Origin: Thozetella sp. PMI_491
Lineage: Eukaryota > Ascomycota > Sordariomycetes > Chaetosphaeriales > Chaetosphaeriaceae
DNA: 64,000 bases
NCBI GenBank assembly: GCA_021432635.1
Contig: MU270045.1
Coordinates: 62,001 to 126,000, forward strand
Direction: 5' to 3'
Under the pieces are notes generated by a model. It made no database searches. It was not told the origin of the DNA and saw nothing but the letters and a program-made list of their open reading frames with translations. Below are positions 12,252 through 22,212 of the stretch, one piece after another. Position 1 is the first letter of the stretch, and the number at the start of each line of letters is the position of its first letter. Position numbers and translations under genes: made by a program.

Positions 12252-13145
12252 ATGCTGTTCTCAAGCCTCGTGTTCGCCTCCACGGTGGCTGCCCATGGCG
12301 CGGTTACGAGCTACGTTATTGCCGGCAAGAAATATCCTGGGTGAGCCCCCTTTTAGTTTGTTATCCCGGCTACCGGGTGGCATGAAGGTTGACGAGTGAT
12401 TGCAGATATGATGCCTATAACACCGCAAATTCACAGAAGGTCATCCAACGGCCGTGGCCCGGCTACAACCCCATCACGAGCTGTGCCGACGCTAATCTAC
12501 GCTGCAACGGCGGCCGATCCGCGGCAGAAAACGCGACCGTCATGCCGGGTGACAAGGTCGGGGCCATATGGAAACAGTGGACGCACAGCCAAGGCCCGAT
12601 CATGGTCTGGATGTACAAGTGCGCGGGCGCCTTCTCGGCCTGCGACGGTTCTGGAGCTGGCTGGTTCAAGATTGACGAAGCCGGCTTCCACGGCGACAGC
12701 GGCGTGTTCCTCGACGCTGAAAAGGGCTCGGGATGGGACATTGCCAAGCTGGTCGGCGGTGACAAGCAGTGGACGAGCACCATCCCAGCCTCCCTAGCCG
12801 CCGGCAACTATCTAATTCGCCACGAGCTCATCGCACTGCACCAAGCCAACGCGCCGCAGTTCTACCCCGAGTGCGCTCAAATTACCGTTGGAGGTTCCGG
12901 GACCGCTGAGCCTGACGCGTCGTACAAGGCAGCCATTCCCGGCTACTGCAAGCAGAGCGACGCCAACATACGGGTGAGTGGCCATGATGCACACTTTTCA
13001 GATTGCACGCGGTAGAGGAATATACTAAGCATTGGGTCAGGTCCCTATTAACAACCACACCATGCCTCAGACGTATACGGTTCCAGGCCCTCCGGTGTGG
13101 AAAGGTGCTGCAGTGGCCAAGAGGGCACAGGAATTTAAGGTGTAA
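12252..13145 (+). CDS. AA9 lytic polysaccharide monooxygenase, secreted
   Basis: Copper enzyme that oxidatively cleaves cellulose or related beta-glucans outside the cell. Exons 12252-12340, 12406-12973 and 13041-13145 give 253 aa. The signal peptide MLFSSLVFASTVAA ends directly before His15, which becomes the N-terminal copper-binding histidine (mature HGAVTSY). The second histidine-brace residue is His90 in KQWTHSQGP, the axial tyrosine is Tyr183 in QFYPECAQI, and the second-sphere residues His175 and Gln181 are present. There is no CBM1 or GPI signal after residue 235. The family's usual catalytic length is about 220-250 aa, so the gene looks complete. Three CreA-like sites upstream suggest glucose repression. 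Regioselectivity (C1 or C4) cannot be told from sequence alone. Confidence 0.92.
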
Positions 13146-14483
13146 AGGAGCATGGATAGCAACTCTTTTTATTGTTTCTCGCTATAGTAAGCGAGAGAAT
13201 GACATTCCCTGTTTGCATATAATAGACACCGAAGCAATGGTTTTGGTATTTGCATCCTGCAGTTACATGTTATAGACCTAGTTCCTAACTGTAACGGCGG
13301 GGCCAGGACCACTGCGCCAAATGAATCAAAAAGATCCTCAATATTAATACCTCGTGCTTTATACTAATACTCTGACTATTACTGTTATATCGCCTACAGC
13401 CAGCTCTCGAGTACTGCCAGGTCATAGTACAGTTTCTGCTAACTACTTGAACATTCTTATAGCTGGGTCGATTAAAAAAATTCTAAGGTGAAATCATATT
13501 TATTAGTGCTATAGTCCGGTCAGGTCCTCCTTTGTCGGCGGTACGTTGAGCTTGACGGCTGATTTCCTGAACGGCTGTAATCGGTATTTTAAGTAAAGCT
13601 TCCCTTTACTGATATAGGGGTGAGTATAGATAACTACGTTCTAACTAAGTATAAGGAAAGTATGTGTAATAAAGCTTGCTTTACTCAAGCTAGCGGGGGC
13701 TGTAATAGCTAGCCTTATATTTATACAGGTTATTATCTAAGTGTTACAATGGTCTATATATCTTTAGCACTTTAAATGCTTAGTCTTACTATTTAAATCT
13801 CTAGGTCCAAGAAGTTTATTACTAATATATTATGAGTCAGAGCTTTAGGATTCTTGAAAGGTAATATAACCAGAGAAACATCTTTTAATGCCCCAGTTAT
13901 AAATTTAAACGTTTTAGTTATCTATCCGTTATACCTATTATATTAATTATTATCTTAAAATGAATATTAATTAGTTAATCGATTTCTTTATTAGGCTTAA
14001 CGACGTCATTGCCTCTATTGCGTGTAAGATGCACACGCACAGAGACTATACTGTAGCCATACGTAAGCAAATCACACTTGTTCCACTCACAAAACGCACC
14101 AGTATCGCAGCTAGGCAGGGGATAAATGACTCGCACGCTGGTAAATATAATGGGTGTATATTGTGAGTGTAAGAAAAAGAGTTATTCCTTGACGGCCTCC
14201 CTCAGGCGCACATTGGCGCTGGAGCACCCCTTTACATACTATAGCTGCACGACCCCCACCCGTGGACCACCCCGTCCATACCACTGCTGCTCCGTACGGC
14301 TCGTTCTTGCCACAAAATGCGCACACACCCCCACACACTAGACCTTCCTTCGTCTAGTAACTGTAGCGTAGAACCACTGCCCCCGGCATCGTGACGCAGT
14401 TGGCAGGGCCACTGAAACAACGCGAGAGCGCGGGTGTAAAACTGGACCTAGCACTCTACCCGAGATCAGCATAAAGTTAAAGG
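13146..14483. other. AT-rich intergenic tract without recognisable genes
   Basis: The part from about 13300 to 14000 is strongly AT-rich, rich in TA and TTA and full of stops on both strands. This composition is often seen in RIP-mutated transposon debris in ascomycetes. I found no terminal repeat or preserved protein in it. Its closeness to the Fot1/pogo relic at 14484 suggests the two belong to one island of decayed mobile DNA. Confidence 0.4.
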
Positions 14484-14790
14484 ACTAGTTTTTACCCACA
14501 GGAGGCACGTTATATATCTGTAAAATCTCCTTGGCTATATCTATTTAATCTAAGGGTAATATTCGTATTTCTAGGTCGACTATATAATTAAAAAGTATTT
14601 AATCTTTTAGATTGATAAGCTTAGGCGGGTTAGCTGGTGTATCGCATTGTGCAGTATAGCTGTTATATTTCTGGTATATAGTCGATAGGGCTACCGTATA
14701 TAGCTTTACCGCGGCCTAGATACTAAGCTTTAGGTCTTTTCTAAGAGTTTCGAGGGCTAAAAGCACCCTAGATTCGTTTGAGACCGTAGC
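14484..14790 (-). mobile_element. Relic of a Fot1/pogo-type DNA transposon (transposase N-terminus)
   Basis: On the minus strand one frame reads ESRVLLALETLRKDLKLSI, stop, AAVKLYTVALSTIYQKY, then CDTPANPPKL, stop, and ends VPPVGKN. This matches in order the helix-turn-helix (Psq) and CENP-B-like start of fungal Fot1/pogo transposases. The first internal stop stands where that region usually has Arg; at least three in-frame stops are present and the DDE domain is missing. The pattern fits an old, C-to-T mutated, truncated copy. No terminal inverted repeats were found. Confidence 0.7.
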
Positions 14791-15695
14791 TATAGCTAGC
14801 GGTGGGTAAATTTTATGATAAATGTAGGAGAAACGCGTCGCGTCAAAATCTAGGGGGCTCGCTTATGTATTGCGTTATACTTTCAGTGTTTGTAGGGAGT
14901 GTTTAGTGGTTAGAAGATGGAAGCTGAATATTTTGTAAGGTGAGGAATTCCTATTTTTAGGAAATTGTCATAATTCGAAACCAAGGGGATGCTGCAGCCA
15001 GTTGGCCAAAATACGCTGATAGATTTCCTCTAGTAGTATCGAGAAGCTTGGCACGGTGCTAAGATAGGCCCATGGAAATGCAGACACCATTTGTAGTTAG
15101 CCACATTGACTAGGGGCTTCAGCTGGCGGACTACCTCCAATCCAAGAGAGTATGTACAAGGGCGGAGGTTCGCACTGGTCACCCCAATTAAGCGAGGCAG
15201 CCCATAGTAGTTACGCCGTTTGACAGCCACGGCTTACGCTCTTCAGCTTTGACAGCAACTTTTTTCCCATGATAAATACCCAGAATACCTCACCTAGCCC
15301 CAAGTGTGCCTTTTTTCACATATATTAGGAAATACAACGCTAGTCAACTGCATATTGTTATAATAACGGCAGTAAAAGCGCCTCCTTCTCAGTCCAAACG
15401 CCACTCGAGGGAACATTCTACCAAGAGCACTTCGGGAGCGGATTATGCATGTCAGAAGGTTGGCGACAATCCAATCGCACAGCTTCCCTTTTACGTCACT
15501 GGTCAACTTTACCCGTCTCATCAGGCCTCTGAACCAGCCACCGGGGATCGAACCCGGGGATAGTAACACTCCTTGCTAAAGTAATTCACGGCAGCGAGAA
15601 GTGACAGCAACTCGGGAAGGACTCATAGCCGGCAGGAGCGCCACACATTCGCGGACGAAGTCTAGCATCGATACCCTCCCAGGTATATCTACAAC
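14791..15695. other. Intergenic region upstream of the regulator gene
   Basis: No coding exon is supported. A tRNA-like B-box sequence on the minus strand (GGTTCGATCCC, near 15545-15556) sits inside a possible T-arm but lacks acceptor and anticodon arms. The final part presumably holds the promoter of the Zn2Cys6 gene at 15696. Confidence 0.4.
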
Positions 15696-17877
15696 ATGGT
15701 CTACTGCGGTAAACCTAGCAAAGGATGCTTCACCTGTCGCATACGCAAAATTCGCGTAAGTTTTCTCAATATAGTAGTATTGCCACCTGAGTATTTCGAA
15801 AGCTATTGAAGCCCCAAGCTGTTTCTCGTAAATCCAGTATAGTAGAAGACTCACCCGTTGTCCGCGCATGATACAAACCCAGACATCTCACACCATCCTG
15901 TGGCTACAGAGCATGCATTTACTAACTATCATTGGCCAGTGTGACGCGAGGGAGGGAGGGTGTACCCAGTGTGAGAAGCAGGGGCGGTCGTGTCCCGGGT
16001 ATAGAAATGTTGCGGATCTTATGTTCCGAGATGAAACCTCCCATGTCATTGGCAAGGCCAGGGCTAGAACTCGGAACAAGCCGGGTGACTCTAACGCATC
16101 TACTTCTTTGCCCGACGCATCAGACGACCGCTCATCTTTAACGCCCGTGGCGCGCTCTCTACGAGGGCGCCGGGGAAAAAGCCTGGCCCTGATTCCACGG
16201 GGTGGTGGATCTAAAAGACACAGTGCAAGAAAATTAGGCTCATCCTTCGACAACCATGGCCGCTCGCAACCTTTGCTGGACAGTGACCGCTGGTTAGCGA
16301 ATCCTGTCACCGCGCCGCAGCGCAGTCTAACCCCCACATACGAGGAGCGGGGAGTGGCCTTCTTCTTCTCTCGGTGGGTCAACATCGACGAGGACGCGAC
16401 CTACCATCGGTTTGACTTTGTTTACGATGTTTGGAAACCGATGGCTTCCGGCCTGGGGAACGAGGCGGACGGTGTGCTGGCTAGCATGACGGCCGTCGGC
16501 CTCATGGGCGTCGCCCATCTGACGCGCTCCACGGCGATAATAGAAACCGCGCGCCAGGCGTACGGCACTGCTCTACGCCTGACCAACTTTGCGCTGCAGA
16601 GCCCCAAAGAGGCCATCAAGGACACCACCATGGTCTCTGTCCTGATCCTTGGACTCTTTGAGGTATCGAGAGGAAACATAGCGGTCGCGGCCGGTGCATT
16701 CCAAGATCACGTCACGGGCGCCGAGGCATTGGTCGTGTTGCGCGGTGTCGAGCAATTTCGCACAGTTGCGGGGGTGAAGATGTTCATGATGGTTTGCTTC
16801 GCAGCCATGGTGAATTGCATTTCTCGGAAGATGCCCATGCCTCCGGGGCTCCTTGCGCTGCGGAGGAAAATGGCCAAGCTTCTGGCCGCCAACGATCCGA
16901 CATGGCACATCGCGAGACCATTGTATGAGTTGTTCCAGATCCGCCACGATATCAAGACTGGTGTGATCACCGATCCGGAGCTCATCATCGGGCGGTTGAC
17001 GGCTATCGAAGCCGCTTTTGAAGAGCTCGTCCGTCAAATCCCTAAGTCGTGGCACCACCGGCTCGTGTCCGTGACGCGCCCTCATCCCGCCGTTCTGGGG
17101 AACATTTGCCACATGTATCCAAATATCCGGCACGCGATTCTCTGGAACAGCCTGCGCGCCTTTCGCATACTCACACTCGAGACCATCCTTCAGGAGATTC
17201 ACAAGGACACACAAGCCTACCGCCGCCTCGCGTCCGACAACTATGCAGACCTCTTCGCCAAATCCAAGCACAAACTGATACGCTTATGCCAGGCCATCTG
17301 TGCCAGCGTTCCATACCACCTTGGTCTGCTTATTAGTCCCGAAGGTGGCCGCCTTGACCTCCTCACGCCGGTTATGTCGCTCACAAGGACCGTGGAGACT
17401 CGCAGCGTACCTAGTCATGCTGGATATCTGGGAACCGAGCCTACATCGCTACCATCGTCGGCGACCTCCCTCTCCACCTCCGCTCTGTCTCCGTCGTCGC
17501 CATCGTCAGGGGTAGGCAGTGGGAGCGCAGAGAACGCAAATATCAATAAGCAGTCACGAGGGCCACCTATGGTAGATCCAGTGGAGCCAGACTCTGAGGA
17601 GGAGGTGCATTGCTTTATGCTTATGGCGTCGGTGACGAAGTCGCTCACCTGGCCCCTGTATGTGGTGGGCACGTCGCCAGTGTGTATAGAGCCCTTAAGG
17701 GCCTACGCCACAGAGCGCCTGCATGCTCTGTTCACAGAGGCAGACGACCCGCAAACGGAGTTAGTAATGCAACTGGTTGTGAGCCAAGATATTGACTCCC
17801 AATACCCAGGGTTGCATCTACAGTCGGGAGAGGATAACCAAGCGCTGCCTGGATTCGAAGACGAATTTGTGGGGTAG
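15696..17877 (+). CDS. Zn(II)2Cys6 transcription factor
   Basis: Fungal binuclear zinc-cluster regulator of 665 aa. Exon 1 (15696-15755) encodes MVYCGKPSKGCFTCRIRKIR; a 184-nt intron (15756-15939) with an ACTAAC branch follows, and exon 2 (15940-17877) starts CDAREGGCTQC. The six ligands are Cys11, 14, 21, 28, 31 and 38 (C-X2-C-X6-C-X6-C-X2-C-X6-C), followed by the common PGYRNVADLMFRDE linker. Residues of roughly 170-480 form the helical fungal transcription-factor domain. A Ser/Pro-rich linker near 545-590 (SSATSLSTSALSPSSPSSG) precedes a helical end. The intron is longer than its neighbours' and could conceal a second small one. The PKS core is about 4.5 kb away with an LPMO gene between, so its target is open. 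Confidence 0.9.
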
Positions 17878-18631
17878 ACGGCAGCGGAAAACCATGCATG
17901 TGTACAATATTGTGACTAGCTTGTGTTCTCTCGTTTGAGTAGAGGCCTATACAGTAAGATAAAAGCCCATAAATATTATCATCAGAGACGCTAGTGTATA
18001 ACATTTAATCATTTTAGACCTGCATACCTACCTTACCTACCGTAGGTACCTCGTATAACCCTTAATGGGTCAGGAAGGTATTGCTTAGGCTTTAACACGT
18101 GTCGTTGGTTTATATTGGTTACAGATTGACTGTAACTAACTCTTTGTTGGATAAATATATAGAAAAGTTTAAAAAAATAAAATAAAATGTCATTGTAAGA
18201 GACTAGCTTCAAATGAGTTTTTTATATTTTAATCGTTTAACCGATCGAAACTCGATATACTTTCCTTCTCAAGAATCTGGAAGCGATTGTCCTTTCTAGC
18301 CATTCACACTTCACACAAGGAGTGACGCTAGGCATCAAATTGAAAGAGCTTCCCTGATTCGCCTGTTGGTCGGCCATTGCGGATGGCTGACAGGCAGAAG
18401 GATAAATCTGCGCTTTGATGTTTTAAACATTATATAAAACGTCCGGGCGCAGTTACTGTGCTACGGCTGCGTGCAGCACCGTGGCACCAACTCGCTATGA
18501 AATCTAGTTCCTCTATGGCCCCCAAGCCTTAGGCACCTATGGTTTCCATCATACATAAACACCACGTACCGAAGGTAGATTCTTTCCCCTCGTTGCGAAA
18601 ATAGTCAAGAACAGACTGAGCACAGAATTTC
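17878..18631. other. Intergenic spacer
   Basis: No gene is visible. It presumably contains the 3' end of the regulator transcript and the promoter of the beta-lactamase-like gene. An A-rich stretch lies at about 18155-18190. Confidence 0.4.
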
Positions 18632-19860
18632 ATGGAGAATTGGGAGGCAGAGCTCGCCCGAGTGACAGCGCCTGGCCCTGGAGGTATTCTGGGTGCAGTT
18701 GGCCTGGTCGTCAACCGCGAAGGTATAGTGTCGGGACAGAGTCATGCCGCCGGCGGATGGCGCCTTACTAAATCGCAAGCACAGGAAAGACTCTGTATCA
18801 CCATGTCGCAGGCCGGCAGTCTCTGCAGGCAGATTCTCCGCCACTTGATGCGAATTGCACCATGTCGATTTCCGCGGCTGGCAAGTTTATCACCAACATC
18901 GCAGCCCTGCAGCTTGTCGAGAGCGGTGCCATCACCCTCGATGAGCCACTAAAGAAGTACATTCACGAAATCGAGTCTCTCCGGATCATTACACCAAGCA
19001 ATGTTGAAGGGGAGCTCTTCACCCTTCGTGCTCCGACCAAGGTGATGACCCTACGCCATCTGCTTCTCTACACCAGTGGCATGAGCAGTCCCGACTTGCC
19101 TATTATCCGTGAGTACCTAGCCTCAGACGTTCCCAAGCCCAAGCCCGACGACGATGCCCACTTTCTCGTGAATCACTTCTTCTTTCCCCTCCTCGATGAA
19201 CCTGGTGAGGGATTTTACTACGGCACTAGCATTCGTGCGACCCAGTTGCTGGTTGAGAGACTCTCTGGTAGCTTCTGGAAGCATATTAAGGAGCGCATTT
19301 TCGGCCCGCTCGGAATGGCGTCGTCTACCTACGGGCCGCGCGACATGCCCGACGTCTGGGAGCGCCGCCTGCAAATGGTAGAACGCAACGGTGACGAGCT
19401 CGTGGCCGCCGATCACGAGACGCAAGGATTGACATGCAGCATGAGCGATATTGCTTCGCTGTTCTGTGACCTCCTATCGTCAGCCTCCAAGCTTCTGCGG
19501 CCTGAACACATCGACCTCCTCTTCGCACCGCAGCTGCCGGCTGCGAGCAGCGCGATGCTGGCATTGCATCAGGATCCCGACAACTACTGCTTCGTGGAGG
19601 ACAGGGCAGGCCCGGGCGAGGACCCGCCGCACATCAACTGGACAATGGCGGGTCTTTTGGTTGAAGAGGAGCAGTTTGTACGGTCGGGTATCCCGCGTGG
19701 GACTATCACTTGGGAGGGTCATCCAAACGTGCTCTGGGCCATGAATCGTGAAAAGGGTGTGGCTGCATTTTTCGGGACGCAGCTGATCCCCGAGTGGGAC
19801 AAACCAGTGGATGGCATTCGCATGTCATTCATGCGGAACGTTTGGAAGGCCTTCGGATAG
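18632..19860 (+). CDS. Class C beta-lactamase/transesterase-fold protein lacking the catalytic Ser position
   Basis: Serine beta-lactamase-like protein (LovD/EstB-type fold) of 388 aa. Exon 1 is 18632-18722, the intron 18723-18784 (GTATAG donor, TACTAA branch), and exon 2 18785-19860. The junction gives NREG/KTLYHHVAG, as expected for the family. The S-x-x-K nucleophile motif reads SISAAGKF, so Lys64 is present but the residue three before it is Ala61 (GCG); a serine sits one place earlier (Ser60). The tyrosine motif FYYGTS (Tyr176) and the late FGTQL segment are retained. The protein may be catalytically dead or use a shifted serine. There is no signal peptide, so it is probably cytosolic. 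Such proteins hydrolyse esters or transfer acyl groups in secondary metabolism; a link to the PKS 10 kb away is not shown. Confidence 0.85.
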
Positions 19861-20923
19861 GAGAGGGGCACTTCCCTGTAGCATACCTTTCGTTACGCGA
19901 TTCGATTATGTTGGTTAATGCACAGCCCAAGCCATGTATTCTAAAGTGTCCCTACTTTGCCAGCATGCTGCCCTGATGAGCCTCGTAGACAGCCTGGGTG
20001 GGCTACTTATGGAGAGATGTATATGAGCCACTTTGCGTGATTAGGCGCGGAGCCTAAAAGTCCAGTGCCTGATCCCCTGGCAGATTTACCTGTGTTGCTA
20101 CAAAGAAAGTCTAAGCCATGGGAGGCCGCGATGATTTAATACCGATATCACCAAGTTAAGAAAGAATGGATACCCCTGATTGTCGATACACTGCTGCAAA
20201 TGGTTGATGTTTCAAAACAACGCCCCTAGTGGTCGGTTGTATGAGTGATGCTTCAGGGTCTTGATCCAAATGAGGAGCTAATGTTGTAGATCTCGGTTGA
20301 GGGGCTGCTCCAATCCGATCTAAATACTCACCACCAATCCCCTTGTCGGTGGAAGCCTATGGAACTATTTTGTCGCCTGGACGGCTCACACCGTCGTCGG
20401 CCGCCCTTGAGGAGTTTATCGTTTCATTCAGCATGACAAAGGGGGATTGCCTTCGAGAAGGAATATTAGACCACTAGAAAGAAGCATTGCTGCTCTTAAG
20501 CCGGCTAATCAATTTGCTTAGCGCAGCCGAGACGTGCCATTCGGCTCTGTTGAGGAGTGGGACCCACCGATGCTAGCCCGATTATCCGATTTTGTGTCAG
20601 TGAACCGAGTCTCATCCGCCAATAACTCGTCTTCGGTGTCATCCTTGGATCACTAAAGTATAATCCTTCCTTAGTATATTCCTATATTCCATCCTTCCTC
20701 ATCAGGGTCGCGAGGCTTAGTATAATAACAAAGGGTCGTTCGTTTTTGCCCGCGACACTGTTCTCCCTGCTTCTGAATAGTTGAGCGAATTGTCCATCAA
20801 TCGTTCGCGGTTCCTCTCCGGCCTTGTACTTCCCACGGTCTCGAGAATCTCTCTCGCATCTACTGTCGTTACCCCTCTCCTTCAGCGATTTGGTTTGCAA
20901 TACCCACGTCTTGAACGTATCCT
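19861..20923. other. Intergenic spacer upstream of the GH5 gene
   Basis: I see no supported coding region. The last 250 bp are pyrimidine-rich (TTCC and CTCTCC runs from about 20665), as is common just upstream of fungal start sites, and probably include the 5' leader of the GH5 gene. Confidence 0.4.
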
Positions 20924-22000
20924 ATGTCTCGCGCACCTATGGCAAAGTTTACCTACTCATCGTTGGTGGCGGTAGTCGCCGCGGCAGCCGTTACCGCAGC
21001 TCCCGCCAACACCGTCATCAAGGCCGTCGGCAAGACACAGTTCGCAGGCGTTAATATGGCAGGATTCGACTTCGGCTGCGGCACAGATGGTACATGCTCC
21101 TTGAGCGGTGCCACCCCGCCGCTTACGACTTACAAAAATGGAAAAGACGGACTCGGTCAAATGCAGCACTTCAGCAAGGACGACAATATGAACCTATTTC
21201 GCCTCCCGGTAAGCTGGCAGTTCCTCGTCAACAATCAGCTTGGAGGTGCCCTAGATGCAACAAACTTTGCTGTCTATGACCAGCTTGTACAAGGCTGTCT
21301 GGCGACCGGAGCTTACTGCATCCTCGACCTTCATAATTATGCCCGTTGGAACGGCCAGATCATTGGCCAAGGAGGTCCGACTAACGCCCAATTCGCCGAC
21401 TTATGGAGCCAAGTCGCAAAAAAGTACGCCAGTCAGCCCAGGATCTGGTTCAGTCTCATGAATGAGCCTCATGACTTGACCTTTGCTACCTGGGTCGACA
21501 CGTTGCAGGCAGCTGTGACTGCCATCCGGAACACCGGGGCAACTACGCAGTACATCTCTCTCCCCGGAACTCAGTATCAATCCGGCGGATCTCTCTCCTC
21601 AGACGGCACGGGGGCGGCACTTGCCAAAGTGAAAAACCCCGATGGTAGCACTACTGGCTTGGTCTTCGATATTCACAAGTACTACGATTCAACCAGCAGT
21701 GGAACCAGTACTGAATGCACCGCAAACGGCATTGATACCTACACCAAGCTTGCCACTTGGCTTCGTAGCCAGGGCCGCCAGGCCATTGTAAGCGAGACGG
21801 GCGGTGGCAACACGGACAGCTGCAAGGCTTATATCTGTCAAGCGATCGACTACCTAAATCAGAACAGCGATGTATTCCTGGGCTACGTGGGGTGGGCCGC
21901 AGGATCCTTCTCCCCCACTTACGCCCTGACCGAAACGCCCACGTTTGACGGCAGTACTTGGTCTGATACCGCTCTGGTTGCTGCTTGCATGAAGCGTTAG
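20924..22000 (+). CDS. GH5 endo-beta-1,4-glucanase, secreted
   Basis: Retaining glycoside hydrolase family 5 enzyme (subfamily 5-like), 358 aa from an intronless gene, which cuts internal bonds of cellulose. The N-terminus has a hydrophobic signal (VAVVAAAAVTAAPA); Met6 at 20939 is an alternative start with a tighter signal peptide. Catalytic motifs are visible: DLHNYARW near 135, the acid/base Glu181 in SLMNEPHD, and the nucleophile Glu291 in IVSETGGG. VFDIHKYYD at about 247 and GYVGWAAGSF near the end complete the barrel. There is no cellulose-binding module or linker, unlike Trichoderma Cel5A. It likely acts together with the LPMO at 12252 during growth on plant material. Confidence 0.93.
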   Translation: MSRAPMAKFTYSSLVAVVAAAAVTAAPANTVIKAVGKTQFAGVNMAGFDFGCGTDGTCSLSGATPPLTTYKNGKDGLGQMQHFSKDDNMNLFRLPVSWQFLVNNQLGGALDATNFAVYDQLVQGCLATGAYCILDLHNYARWNGQIIGQGGPTNAQFADLWSQVAKKYASQPRIWFSLMNEPHDLTFATWVDTLQAAVTAIRNTGATTQYISLPGTQYQSGGSLSSDGTGAALAKVKNPDGSTTGLVFDIHKYYDSTSSGTSTECTANGIDTYTKLATWLRSQGRQAIVSETGGGNTDSCKAYICQAIDYLNQNSDVFLGYVGWAAGSFSPTYALTETPTFDGSTWSDTALVAACMKR

Positions 22001-22212
22001 AGATAATTTCTTTTCAAGCATATTTAGGATCGAATTTTCTCGCTGCTAGATTATTATATCCTACCATAATTGAGCCAATGTATGTGGCTACTGGCATGGG
22101 GCTTTGGTCGTCTAGCTGAACAGGCACTTGAATCAATTTAACAGTTACATGACTACAGAAGACTAATACAAAGGAGACAAAGAAAACGGAAAAACTTTCA
22201 ATACAAGTACAC

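Noticed and set aside
15540-15565. tRNA-like T-arm on the minus strand (CCGGG, TTCGATC, CCCGG).
   Set aside because: Only a B-box and a 5-bp stem are present; no pairing acceptor stem, D-arm or anticodon arm lies within 90 bp upstream, so no tRNA gene is called.
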